Positions 44,466 through 53,803 of a stretch of 56,359 nt of DNA are shown here, piece by piece. Below the pieces are notes generated by a model. The model did not search any database and was not told the DNA's origin. It saw only the letters and a list, made by a program, of their open reading frames with translations. Source of the DNA: Candidatus Scybalomonas excrementigallinarum. GTDB lineage: Bacteria > Bacillota > Clostridia > Lachnospirales > Lachnospiraceae. Within the stretch, counting starts at the first letter, position 1; the number at the start of each line of letters is the position of its first letter. The translations under genes and the position numbers were made by a program. The stretch spans positions 1-56,359 of the forward strand of contig DVIZ01000196.1 of assembly GCA_018710905.1 (NCBI GenBank). Direction: 5' to 3'.

Positions 44466-46076
44466 ATGAATCAATATACCGTGCTTTTAGTGGACGATGA
44501 AGAAGAAGTGATACAGGTGATTATGAAAAAAATGAAGTGGGAAGGTCTAGGGTTTTCTGTCATCGGGTATGCCAATAATGGGGTGAAGGCGTTGGAAATG
44601 GTGGAGGAATTCCAACCAGATGTGGTTATGACCGACATTAAAATGCCATATATGGACGGTATGGAGTTGGCAAATCGTATTAAATCAAAGTTTCCAGCTA
44701 CAAAAATCTTATTATTCACAGGGTTTGATGAATTTGAATATGCCAAAGAAGCGGTCCATTTAGAAGTGGAAGAATATATTTTAAAGCCTGTGAATTCCAT
44801 AGAATTGACGAACATCTTTACACAACTGAAAATAAAACTGGATCAAGAAATCAGTGAAAAACGAAGTGTAGAAGTATTACAAAAATACTATATGGAGTCA
44901 CTGCCGATTCTACAAGCGAATTTCTATTCTACTTTACTAGAAGGGAGAATTCGTGAAGATGAACTTAAAAAATATTTGTCGGATTATCAGATATCTCTTG
45001 TAGGCCCTGTTTTTTGTTGTATTGTTGTACATACATCTCTTAGACAAGCTCCCCAAAATATGAATCCCTTGCTTTTGTCCACATCGGTTGAAAAATAGAT
45101 CAAGGAATATTTGGGAGAAAGATGGCAGGCGAAATGTTTTTCGTATTTAGGAAATACCATATTAATTACACAGATGAAAAGTGAAAATGATGTCTCAGAA
45201 TTGACCGATGAATGTGATCGATTTTGCAGATACGTTCATCGTATTCTTGGGGCGGTTGTTACGATTGGAATTGGACAGGCTTGCAAAAATATTTTGGAAT
45301 TGGCGCAATCTTATAGTGGGGCACGAGAGGCCGTTTCTTATCGGGTGATTTATGGTTTTTCAAGAGCAATTAATATGAAAGAAATTGCACCTCAAGAGAT
45401 GAGTGGACCAGATTTAACGAATGACACAGAACTATTTAATTTGTTTAAGAAAATTCGTATGGGGTCTGTAGAGGAGATTGAAGAAGCTGCGAAGCAATAT
45501 GTAGAGCATATGTCTCTGACTGCAAAATCTTTACAACAACATCATATTGCTATTATGGAGCTGGTAAGTGAATTATATAGGTTCTCTATCAATAATGATC
45601 TTACAATAGAAAAACTTTCAGAAGATATGAAAAGTCTTTACAGCAGTCTTCTTGAATTGGATCCAACCGTATTATTAAAATGGCTCATTGATGTTAGTCT
45701 TTCTTTGCGTGAAACGTTGATTAGCGCCCGAAGTCGATCGACACAGTCTTTTGTATCAAAAGCAAAGGAATATGTGAAAAATAATTATTTTAATGAAGGA
45801 CTTTCTCTCGATAGTATTTGTGAAGTGCTAGGGGTATCAAGCTCTTATTTCTCAACCATTTTTAAGAAAGAAACGGGAAGTTCTTTTATTGGATATTTAA
45901 CGGATTTCCGAATGGAGAAAGCCTCTCGTATGTTAATTGAGACAAATGAAAAAAGCTATATAATCGCCAAGAATGTAGGCTACACGGATCCGAATTATTT
46001 TAGTTATGTGTTTAAGAGAAAATTTGGCGTTTCCCCTTCAAAATATAGAACGGAGCATGTGGAAAGTGAAAAATAA
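44466..46076 (+). pseudogene. yesN: YesN-type response regulator with AraC domain, one in-frame stop
   Basis: Response regulator with a receiver domain (residues 1-120; LLVDDEEEV, phospho-acceptor in VVMTDIKMPYMDG near 53-65, ILKPVN near 103) and a C-terminal AraC-type pair of helix-turn-helices (LSLDSICEVLGVSSSYFSTI and VGYTDPNYFSYVFKRKFGVS near the end). TAG at 45096-45098 (codon 211) interrupts the linker region. The frame then continues directly with IKEYLGERWQAKCFSYLG. The codon may once have been CAG or AAG. Full length would be 536 residues, the norm for this class. An internal restart making only the DNA-binding part is possible, but no strong site is seen. It probably controls the mgl operon. 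Confidence 0.88.
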
Positions 46077-47922
46077 GTGTTTTGGGTGTTTAAAAAAATT
46101 CAAGCCAAAAGGAATGCAATCTACGATTATGATTGCTTTTTCTGTTATATCCATCTCGATTATGTTGCTGTTAGGAAGTGTGATGTATATTCGATTTTCT
46201 GCTTTATCACGCCAAGAAGTGATACAAAGTACCAAAAAACTGATGGAACAGACAGAAGAAGGTTTGGAAGATTACTTGGTTAGTATGCGACAGATATCAG
46301 ATGCGCTTTATTATAATGTCATAAAAGAAAGTGATTTTTCTAGTCAAAATAAAGAGATTCAAAATGGAATGAATCTTTTATACGAAGCCAATCGAGATAA
46401 TCTTCGTAGTATTGCCATATACAATGACTACGGAAGTCTTATGGCAGCAGAGCCGATTGCTTCACAAAAAGAAGATCCAGACGTCACCAAACAGGAGTGG
46501 TATGTGCAAGCGATGAATAAGATGGAGAATTTGCATTTTTCCACCACACATATTCAAAATCTATTTGATGATACTGCCTTTCGTTATTACTGGGTAATTT
46601 CTTTAAGTCGAGTGGTGGAATTGACAAATGATGGTGTTTCCCAATTGGGCGTTCTGCTTGTGGATATGGATTATTCTAGAATATACCGAATGATGAAACA
46701 GATTAATACATCAAACAATGGACAGTATTACTATTTGTGTGATAGCAATGGAGAAATTATCTATCATCCTCGTCAGATACAGATCAGTGATGGAATTAGC
46801 AGTGAAAATAATAGGGCAATTGCAGAATATAAAGAAGGTATTTATGAGGAAACGTTTGAAGGAGAACAAAGAAAGGTTGTAGTCAAGACCATTAGCTATA
46901 CTGGATGGAAGTTAGTTGGAGTGATTCCTTATAGTACCTTTACTCATGGAATGATTAATTTAAAGTATTTTATTCTCATGCTTATGCTTTTAATGGCAAT
47001 GATGCTTGTTGCGATCAATCGAGTTGTTTCCGTGAGAATTTCTAGACCTATATTGAAATTAAATCATTCGGTTATGGAATATGAGGCAGGAGAAAAGCCA
47101 GAAATTTATATTGGGGGCTCTTTAGAAATAAGACATCTTGGACATTCCATACAAAATTCCTATGAACAGATTGATACACTGATGAAAAAAATTGTTTTAG
47201 AACAAAACGAAAGAAGAAAGAGTGAGCTTGATGCGTTACAAAGTCAGATCAATCCTCACTTTTTATACAATGCATTAGACTCTATTACATGGATGGTGGA
47301 AGGAGAGAGAAATGATGATGCCGTATTTATGATTTCACAGCTGGCAAAGTTATTTCGAATCAGTCTTTCAAAAGGGAGAACTGTAATCACGAGCAAAGAG
47401 GAGTTACAGCATGCACAAAGTTATATGAATATACAGAAGATTCGATATAAGAATGCGTTTTCCATTCTATTTGACGTAGATCCAGAGTTGTATTCTTATT
47501 GCACTGTCAAATTGATTTTACAACCAATTCTTGAAAATGCCATTAGTTATGGAGTGAGTGGAATGGATGACTGTGGTGAGATCAAAGTAGTTGGCAAAAA
47601 AGAGGGGGAAACGATTATTCTTTCGGTGAGTGATAATGGAATGGGGATGTCAAGAGAGGAAGTAGAGCTTGTATTAACGGATAGCAATAGTATCCATAAG
47701 CATGGGACAGGCGTTGGTCTTGTAAATGTCAATAACCGTATTCAGATTCTTTTTGGAAAAGAATATGGTATTCGTGTAGAAAGTGAACCAGACGAAGGAA
47801 CGACCATTTCGATTTGCATTCCAGCGATTCCATATACAGAGGAAAACAGAAAGATTCTAGAAAAGGGATGTTTATTTGGGAAAGAAGAAATAATCGATAA
47901 GAAAGTGCAAGGGAAAGAGTAA
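46057..47922 (+). CDS. yesM: YesM/LytS-type sensor histidine kinase
   Basis: A membrane kinase of about 621 residues. Membrane helices lie near residues 22-45 and 303-325, with an extracytoplasmic sensor (Cache-like) between them. A HAMP-like segment follows, then the His_kinase domain with the phospho-accepting His in NPHFLYNALDSITWM near 399-413 and the ATPase boxes ILENAISYGVS near 493 and SDNGMGMS near 523. The start overlaps the yesN end. ATG 46057 has a ribosome site that is too close, so GTG 46066 is as likely. Next to sugar-binding proteins it should sense the sugar that the mgl genes import. Confidence 0.9.
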   Translation: MWKVKNKCFGCLKKFKPKGMQSTIMIAFSVISISIMLLLGSVMYIRFSALSRQEVIQSTKKLMEQTEEGLEDYLVSMRQISDALYYNVIKESDFSSQNKEIQNGMNLLYEANRDNLRSIAIYNDYGSLMAAEPIASQKEDPDVTKQEWYVQAMNKMENLHFSTTHIQNLFDDTAFRYYWVISLSRVVELTNDGVSQLGVLLVDMDYSRIYRMMKQINTSNNGQYYYLCDSNGEIIYHPRQIQISDGISSENNRAIAEYKEGIYEETFEGEQRKVVVKTISYTGWKLVGVIPYSTFTHGMINLKYFILMLMLLMAMMLVAINRVVSVRISRPILKLNHSVMEYEAGEKPEIYIGGSLEIRHLGHSIQNSYEQIDTLMKKIVLEQNERRKSELDALQSQINPHFLYNALDSITWMVEGERNDDAVFMISQLAKLFRISLSKGRTVITSKEELQHAQSYMNIQKIRYKNAFSILFDVDPELYSYCTVKLILQPILENAISYGVSGMDDCGEIKVVGKKEGETIILSVSDNGMGMSREEVELVLTDSNSIHKHGTGVGLVNVNNRIQILFGKEYGIRVESEPDEGTTISICIPAIPYTEENRKILEKGCLFGKEEIIDKKVQGKE

Positions 47923-48896
47923 TGAAGAATGACAAAAAAATGTTTGTTCTAGTGGAAGTAATTCTTGCTGTGTTGGTGGCGATATTGGCCTTTATGATGA
48001 TACAGGAGAAAAATGGGAAAAATCTAGATAAAGTTTCGGTTATTATCCAAAATTCAGATGATAGTCAATGGGCTGCGTTTAAATATGGGCTTAAAATGGC
48101 GGCACAAGATCAGGGAATTGAAATATTTGTCGTAAGCACTGGTGAAGAGTTGACGTTAGAAGAAGAAAGAAGAGTAATAGAAAGGGAAATTGATAATGGT
48201 GCAGATGCGGTCATTGTGCAACCAGTTTTGGAGAATGATACAGAAAAGATATTAAAAAAAATCGAAAAAAAAGTTCCAGTTATGCTCGTAGAACATACAG
48301 CATCAAAAGGAAAGAAAGGAGCAAAATTACCGATTGTAGAACCAGATCATTATGCCATGGGAAAGGCTTTGGCACAGGAGCTATTGGAAGATTATAATGG
48401 TAATATGGAAGGAAAGACGTTAGGGATTCTCTCAGAATCAGAGGAATTAGAATCCATAAGAAATCGGAGAAAGGGATTGATTGATGGATTAAAGGACACA
48501 GGAGTTTCCATTCGGTGGTCGGTGAATAAAACTTCCGAAAAAGAAAAGAAGGCGTCTTTAAAGACACAGCCCAAGGTAGATGTTGTGGTTGCCCTTGACA
48601 ATCATAGTTTCATAACAGCTGGAAGATGTTCGGTTACAGGAAATCTCAATGGTGCTTTACTATATGGAATTGGAAATTCAACGGAGGCTGTGTATTATTT
48701 AGATACAAAGGTTGCAGAATGTCTCTTGGTACCGGATGAATTTAATGTAGGATATCAAAGTTTGACAGAAGTAGCAAAAAATCTAAAAAATTATTTTTAC
48801 AATATGCAGGACAAAATAGTTTCTTATACGGTCATCCGTAAGGAGACTTTGTTCTCGAAGGAAAATCAGGAAATTCTTTTTACATTGAGTCAGTAA
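47922..48896 (+). CDS. Membrane-anchored sugar-binding-domain protein, probable sensor partner
   Basis: A 324-residue periplasmic-binding-protein (type 1) fold. The N-terminus has one uncleaved-looking helix (VLVEVILAVLVAILAFMMIQ near residues 10-29) without a lipobox Cys, so it is tethered to the membrane. The domain begins VSVIIQNSDDSQWAAFKYG near 38-56 and has ADAVIVQPV near 93-101. Its start overlaps the yesM stop (TAATG). Position and anchoring suggest it presents ligand to the YesM kinase, as known for the XylFII-LytS pair in Clostridium, and does not feed a transporter. The ligand is unknown. Confidence 0.82.
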   Translation: MKNDKKMFVLVEVILAVLVAILAFMMIQEKNGKNLDKVSVIIQNSDDSQWAAFKYGLKMAAQDQGIEIFVVSTGEELTLEEERRVIEREIDNGADAVIVQPVLENDTEKILKKIEKKVPVMLVEHTASKGKKGAKLPIVEPDHYAMGKALAQELLEDYNGNMEGKTLGILSESEELESIRNRRKGLIDGLKDTGVSIRWSVNKTSEKEKKASLKTQPKVDVVVALDNHSFITAGRCSVTGNLNGALLYGIGNSTEAVYYLDTKVAECLLVPDEFNVGYQSLTEVAKNLKNYFYNMQDKIVSYTVIRKETLFSKENQEILFTLSQ

Positions 48897-48932
48897 AACG
48901 TTGTGATGGAGTTGAAAAAATAGAGGTACAAA

Positions 48933-49973
48933 ATGAAGAAAAAGAAAGTTTTGATGCTGGGAATTATTTTTTGTATAAGCATGCCATTTTTAAGTGGATG
49001 CAAAGTCAAACAGTCGGATACATTACATAAGATTCATGTAGGAGTAGCATATTACAATCAAAGTGATACGTTTCTCAATGAATTGATCGCTTGTTTTAAA
49101 GAAGAAATGGAAAAGCTTGATAAGGAAAAGATAGAAACTACAGTGACAATACGAGATGCAGCAGGTTCACAACGTACGCAAAACGATCAAGTAAAAGAAT
49201 TGATCGATGCAGGGTGTAATGTGCTCTGTGTAAATTTAGTTGATCGGGCGGATCCTTCCGATATTATTGATATGGCGAAAGAGAAGAATGTGCCTATTAT
49301 TTTCTTTAATAGAGAACCTGTAGCAGAAGATCTAATGCAGTGGGATGGACTTTATTATGTCGGTGCTGATGCAAAACAGTCTGGGGTGATGCAGGGAGAA
49401 CTGGTTGCTGAAGCAATAAACTCTGGTATTCCGATCGATAAAAATAAAGACGGGAAAATTCAATATGTGGTGCTTGAAGGAGAGGCAGGACATCAAGATA
49501 CGATTATTCGTACCGAAAATGCAGTGAATACTTTGAGAAGTTATGGGATTGAACTTGAAAAGCTCAGCTATCAAATTGCGAATTGGAATCGGGCACAGGC
49601 ACAAAATAGAATGGAACAAATGATTGCCCAATATCATAATAAAGTAGAACTTGTTTTAGCCAATAATGATGATATGGCACTGGGAGCCATTGATGCCTAT
49701 GAAAAATTAAATTTAACGGACTCCGCTTTCCCTGTATTTTTTGGTATTGATGGCACCGATGTAGGGTTAAAGGCAGTGCGCGATTCGAAGTTGGCAGGCA
49801 CGGTATACAATGATAAAGAAAAACAGGCAGAGGCTATGGCAAAGCTAGTTTTTGCCGTTGTGACTGAAAAGGGAATGAAGGATATTCCTCTTGAAAATGA
49901 TAAATATATTTTTGTGACTTATTCTAAGATTACAACTAAAAACGTCGATGAATTTTTGGAAGATGATAAATAG
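48933..49973 (+). CDS. Galactose-type sugar-binding lipoprotein, normal domain order
   Basis: A 346-residue MglB homologue. The signal peptide ends in the lipobox FLSGC (Cys near residue 23). Unlike the mglB at 39734, the fold runs in the usual order: VGVAYYNQSDTFL near 36-48, LCVNLVDRADP near 95-105, VPIIFFNREP near 115-124, YYVGADAKQSGVMQGE near 135-150, a calcium-type loop DKNKDGKIQ near 165, GHQDTIIRTENA near 183, ANNDDMALGA near 242 and FGIDGTDVG near 268. It follows the sensor operon by 36 bases. It may feed MglAC or serve the kinase. The start has a weak AGAGGT site. Confidence 0.9.
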   Translation: MKKKKVLMLGIIFCISMPFLSGCKVKQSDTLHKIHVGVAYYNQSDTFLNELIACFKEEMEKLDKEKIETTVTIRDAAGSQRTQNDQVKELIDAGCNVLCVNLVDRADPSDIIDMAKEKNVPIIFFNREPVAEDLMQWDGLYYVGADAKQSGVMQGELVAEAINSGIPIDKNKDGKIQYVVLEGEAGHQDTIIRTENAVNTLRSYGIELEKLSYQIANWNRAQAQNRMEQMIAQYHNKVELVLANNDDMALGAIDAYEKLNLTDSAFPVFFGIDGTDVGLKAVRDSKLAGTVYNDKEKQAEAMAKLVFAVVTEKGMKDIPLENDKYIFVTYSKITTKNVDEFLEDDK

Positions 49974-50100
49974 GATAAAAAGGGACAGATAAAGGCTATC
50001 AAAGACAGTAGATAAAATCATAAATGGATATGTAAAAACAGGAAAAACACGCTGTGGGAGTATTTTTTCTTGATTTATGACTCTTATTCAAAGCATTATT

Positions 50101-50130
50101 TGTGACAGTTTATTCGAATAAACTGTCACA
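50101..50130. repeat. Perfect 30-bp palindrome at a gene end
   Basis: TGTGACAGTTTATTC (50101-50115) is followed at once by its exact reverse complement GAATAAACTGTCACA (50116-50130). It overlaps the last codons and stop of the broken DUF1048 gene on the minus strand. It may end transcription there, though no T run is next to it. The 49974-50100 gap has no gene. Confidence 0.8.
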
Positions 50131-50373
50131 AAAACTAGCAACATCCGTCCCAGTAACGTCAAGAACATTTTTTCCAGTAACTGAGCTTTCTTCAAAAAGT
50201 TCTAAAATTCCAAGCAGTACTTCATCATAGGAAATTCCTTCTATACAGCAGACTTTAAAAAGATATTTTTGTATTTCATGATAGACGATTTGATATTGTT
50301 CTGGAAGGGCTTTTATACGTGATTAATAGGTCTTCCACTCTTTTTTTTCTTTTATAATTTTCTTTACATTCAT
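50110..50373 (-). pseudogene. Second DUF1048-family gene, interrupted by one stop
   Basis: Minus-strand frame of 88 codons from ATG 50373, whose ATG overlaps the stop of the preceding DUF1048 gene (ATGA). It reads MNVKKIIKEKKEWKTY, then TAA (50323-50325, codon 17), then SRIKALPEQYQIVYHEIQKY and on to a normal end. The downstream part matches its neighbour (KALPEQYQIVYHEIQ against KNLPTEYQIAWTEIQ). A single base change such as CAA to TAA explains the stop. The protein lacks any other lesion. Confidence 0.8.
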
Positions 50374-50723
50374 TGTAATTCTCCTAATTTTTTTCTCACA
50401 TTACGATTCAGTTGTTCTCTTAATTTATCTCGGTAAGTTTTTACACCTTCATTAGTAGCAAGTGCCACACAAAAACTTTTGATATCATGGTTAAATACTT
50501 CCTCAACGGTTTGTCCATCTGCTGATGTTAATTCAAGCAATTCAAGAGCCAGATTGAGAATTGGAATTAAGTTACGGCCAGTGAAATCACCATAAGGCTC
50601 AAGGTGATTCTGAATTTCTGTCCATGCTATCTGATACTCAGTTGGCAAATTTTTTACTCTTGCATCAAAATTTTTCATGGCTTTTGTAATATCGCTACCT
50701 GTTACTCGTTCAAAAAAATTCAT
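50370..50723 (-). CDS. DUF1048-family protein
   Basis: A 117-residue soluble, mostly helical protein of DUF1048, regularly encoded behind PadR regulators in Firmicutes. Marker segments are KNLPTEYQIAWTEIQNHLEP near residues 24-43 and FCVALATNEGVKTYRDKLRE near 83-102. The start is ATG 50723, directly behind GGAGGAG; a longer frame upstream overlaps padR. It may bind the PadR ligand or modulate PadR, but the family has no proven function. A second, broken copy follows. Confidence 0.82.
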   Translation of the reverse strand: MNFFERVTGSDITKAMKNFDARVKNLPTEYQIAWTEIQNHLEPYGDFTGRNLIPILNLALELLELTSADGQTVEEVFNHDIKSFCVALATNEGVKTYRDKLREQLNRNVRKKLGELQ

Positions 50724-50734
50724 AAGCTCCTCCA

Positions 50735-51079
50735 TTATTTTTCTCGTAATTGCTTGCACCTTTCAGAGATAAAATCCCAGTTTTCCCAAAATTCTTTTCG
50801 TTTTTGTTGACCAGCTTCGTTTAATCGGTAAAATTTGCGAGGTGGGCCTATTGTAGATGATTTTTTTTCCATCTCCACAAGATGATTTTTTTCTAATCGA
50901 GTTGTGATGGTATAAACAGTACCTTCCACAACATCATGAAATCCTAGTTCTCGCAGTTGTTGGGTAATTTCATAACCATAGGTTTCCCCATGACTGATAA
51001 TTTCTAATACCAAGCCTTCGAGAATTCCTTTTAACATTTCTGTCATTTGATTCAACGGTATTCCTCTCTTTCTATCCAC
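50735..51079 (-). CDS. PadR-family transcription repressor
   Basis: A 114-residue regulator with the PadR winged helix: LKGILEGLVLEIISHGETYG near residues 14-33 (first helices), EGTVYTITTRLEKNHLVEME near 53-72 (recognition helix and wing), and a C-terminal dimerisation helix. PadR members react to phenolics or drugs. It heads an operon with the DUF1048 genes and lies behind a 12-bp inverted repeat that should be its own operator. Confidence 0.9.
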   Translation of the reverse strand: MDRKRGIPLNQMTEMLKGILEGLVLEIISHGETYGYEITQQLRELGFHDVVEGTVYTITTRLEKNHLVEMEKKSSTIGPPRKFYRLNEAGQQKRKEFWENWDFISERCKQLREK

Positions 51080-51082
51080 TAT

Positions 51083-51118
51083 TATGTATTACTAAGTACT
51101 GATATATAGTAATACATA
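51083..51118. promoter_or_regulatory. PadR operator (12-bp inverted repeat)
   Basis: TATGTATTACTA (51083-51094) and TAGTAATACATA (51107-51118) are exact reverse complements separated by 12 bases. They lie just upstream of the padR start (minus strand) in the promoter position. Bases 51119-51206 show nothing else. Confidence 0.75.
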
Positions 51119-51206
51119 GTAGTGAAAGTGTCAATAAGATTTAAGAAAGAGAAATGTTTCTTTTAAAAGTAAAATACGTGGCAATGTAGTAACAAAGATA
51201 AATAAG

Positions 51207-51250
51207 AAAACCTGTCATCCCATAATAGATATGAGATGGCAGGTTTTTGT
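51207..51250. terminator. Terminator of the EAL gene
   Basis: AAAACCTGTCATC pairs with GATGGCAGGTTTT with one mismatch; T residues follow on both strands, so it can act in both directions. It serves the minus-strand EAL gene. Confidence 0.8.
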
Positions 51251-51259
51251 TGTTTATGC

Positions 51260-53521
51260 TTAAGATAAAAATTCCTTTTCGAATTCGTCCACTGGAATTG
51301 GACGGCTGTAATAATAGCCTTGACCGTAATTACAGCCAAGTATTTTGATTAATTCGTGATTGTCTAAAGTTTCAACCCCTTCTACAACCGTTTTAATATG
51401 TAAATCTTTTGAAAGCTGTACAACATTTTTCAGCATCATTTGTTGTGACTGTCTCTTTAATAATTCTTCCGATAAGAAAGTACGATCGAGCTTTAATTCG
51501 TCAATTTCTATTGTGGCTAGTATATTAAGGGAAGAGTAACCACTGCCAAAGTCATCAAGAGAAATATGAAAACCTAGTTCATGAAGTTTATGAATCGTTT
51601 TATTCAATTCTTCAATATTTTTAGCAGCAAGACCTTCGATAATTTCTAATGTAATTTGTTCAGGAGAAATGTCGTAGCGTTTTGTAATATTACATAGTTG
51701 TTCAATATAGTCAGATTGATAAAACAATAGCTTTGATTGGTTGACAGCAATATGAATTGGTTCTTTACCAGCATCCATCCATTGACGAAGCTGTTTACAA
51801 GCCTGTTCCACCATATATAAATCAAGCTCTGCACAAAAACCATTTCGTTCAAAGGCAGGGATGAATTGGTCAGGATAGATTATAGTTCCATCTGCTCGAA
51901 TCCAACGAACAAGAGCCTCTGCCCCAATAATATGATTGGTTTTTAAATCAATCTTTGGTTGCAAATACATCTTAAATTCTTCTTGTTCTAATGCTTGTTT
52001 CATAGAACTTTCAATAAAGTTATATAAATTTTCCTGTTGATGCATTTTCTCATCATAAAATACAACGACATTTTCATGACCATTGTGGGCATATTTTAAT
52101 GTAAATTCTACCTTATGAAGAAGGCTGTGAAAACAGGACTTCTCTTGGTTGTTTTCTTTATAAGTGGCGATTCCAGAATATAAAGATATCGTATAATTTT
52201 TATTAAATTCAAGAGGAATCGAGCTAATTTTATCTAAGAGTTGATGGATTCTTTGGTTTAATACGCCTTGTTCTGTGTCCGTTAAAAATAAGTAGAATTG
52301 ATCTCCGATATAGCGGCAGTAAAGTTCATTATCTTTCGTTTCTTTTCCTAATATTTCAGAAATTTTGCATAAAAGAAGATCGGCATCGGTCATTCCAAAA
52401 ATCTCATTGATGTATTGAAAATGTCGAATATTAATTGCCGCTATGCTATAACCAGAAAGTGTTTTTGAGAGTATTTCTACTTCTTCTTTAAATTGTTCGA
52501 AGTTTAAAGCACCCGTCAATCTATCATGTTTTTTTAGGTGAATTAAGTCTTTATTATTTCGTTTTAATAGTTGATAAAAAATGAAAATGGCAATAATGGA
52601 TATGACCAATACAATACCAAAGATTAAATTTACAACTAAAAAAATGGAATGAATAGGGCTTTTGATTCCTGTTTGCTGATCCAAACAAATGAGATACCAA
52701 CCATTGGTTTCTAGTGGATAGAAATGCAGAGGATAACTTTGATTTTCGTATATAAAAGAGGAAGTAAAAGAAATATTCTTCTGCATATTTTGTTTAATAA
52801 TTTTTTGGTTTTTCGGTGTGACGAACTGATCATCATAAATGGAATCAATCTGTTCGGTAACAATACTATGGGGAGACCAAGTAACAAAAGAGCCATCTGA
52901 GCGAATCCAATTCACATTAAGAGAAAGTTCAGAAGTCGTTGACTGGCTTAAAATTTCTGAAAATGCGGTTGTATTTTTGGTAGCTGTCAATGTGCCAATA
53001 ATAGTATCAATTGTATCTCCGTATACCGGCATGGCATAAGTAATAACATTTTGGCCAACGCGTTCGTTAAAATGAACGGTAGAGACACCACGTTCCCCTT
53101 GAAGAGCATTTTGAATTAGCTCTTGTACTCGTTCATTTGATGTGTCATAAGAATAATTTTCTTTGTTTTTCAATGACAAAATAGGATGACTGTTAAGAGT
53201 CTCCTTTTCATAGTAAGTGATTGTGAGAAATGGGCTTTTGATTCCGTACTTTTGATTCGTATCTTCTGTAGTTTTTTCATCAAAATTAAAGCTGAGGAAA
53301 GGGGATAACGTTTCTAAAGATTGAAAGTCAGAATCAAATTGGCGTTCCATATTAATTTTATATTCAGCTAAAAGGGACTGTAACTGAGCATCATAAGATT
53401 CCTTATTTGCTCGTTGCATAAAAAATATAAGAATACACGAGCAAAAAATTAAGAGAATACTAATGAAGATCGTGAAAAAAGTAATTTTTAGTACCCTTTT
53501 CTGCATGGTTTGTTCATTCAT
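51260..53521 (-). CDS. Membrane cyclic-di-GMP phosphodiesterase (degenerate GGDEF + EAL)
   Basis: A 753-residue protein with two membrane helices (about residues 12-34 and 293-316) that enclose an extracellular sensor of about 260 residues (Cache-like). The cytoplasmic GGDEF domain (about 330-490) has CRYIGDQFYLF where GGDEF is expected, so it should not make c-di-GMP and may bind GTP as a regulator. The EAL domain (about 505-750) looks active: GAEALVRW, ITLEIIEG, LDDFGSGYSSL, ELKLDRTF and VVEGVET are all present. It would lower c-di-GMP in response to an external ligand. Single gene with its own terminator. Confidence 0.92.
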   Translation of the reverse strand: MNEQTMQKRVLKITFFTIFISILLIFCSCILIFFMQRANKESYDAQLQSLLAEYKINMERQFDSDFQSLETLSPFLSFNFDEKTTEDTNQKYGIKSPFLTITYYEKETLNSHPILSLKNKENYSYDTSNERVQELIQNALQGERGVSTVHFNERVGQNVITYAMPVYGDTIDTIIGTLTATKNTTAFSEILSQSTTSELSLNVNWIRSDGSFVTWSPHSIVTEQIDSIYDDQFVTPKNQKIIKQNMQKNISFTSSFIYENQSYPLHFYPLETNGWYLICLDQQTGIKSPIHSIFLVVNLIFGIVLVISIIAIFIFYQLLKRNNKDLIHLKKHDRLTGALNFEQFKEEVEILSKTLSGYSIAAINIRHFQYINEIFGMTDADLLLCKISEILGKETKDNELYCRYIGDQFYLFLTDTEQGVLNQRIHQLLDKISSIPLEFNKNYTISLYSGIATYKENNQEKSCFHSLLHKVEFTLKYAHNGHENVVVFYDEKMHQQENLYNFIESSMKQALEQEEFKMYLQPKIDLKTNHIIGAEALVRWIRADGTIIYPDQFIPAFERNGFCAELDLYMVEQACKQLRQWMDAGKEPIHIAVNQSKLLFYQSDYIEQLCNITKRYDISPEQITLEIIEGLAAKNIEELNKTIHKLHELGFHISLDDFGSGYSSLNILATIEIDELKLDRTFLSEELLKRQSQQMMLKNVVQLSKDLHIKTVVEGVETLDNHELIKILGCNYGQGYYYSRPIPVDEFEKEFLS

Positions 53522-53803
53522 ATATTTTATTACCTCTTTATACAGTTATGATAAATTAAGATAGGGAATTCCTAGTTTCATTTATTGCTATGGTGAGATT
53601 TTTCTCTAATATTTTATGTAATATTATTATAAAGTACTATTATAAAAAATTGCAAGTTTTATCCAACAAAAATATCGTTAAAATTTTTTAATAAATTTAC
53701 TATAAAAAACTATCGAATACCAATCTTATTTGAGATATTGAGACAAATAGTAAATTTAGGAAAAATAGAAAAACAATGCTATAATATAAGAGATTATTCA
53801 TAA

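Noticed and set aside
37153-45098. Reassignment of TAA/TAG to Gln in this organism
   Set aside because: Intact genes throughout the window end normally in TAA or TAG at the expected family length, so a general code change does not fit.
50604-50810. Plus-strand frame over the PadR/DUF1048 genes
   Set aside because: Shadow of two recognisable minus-strand genes; no ribosome site.
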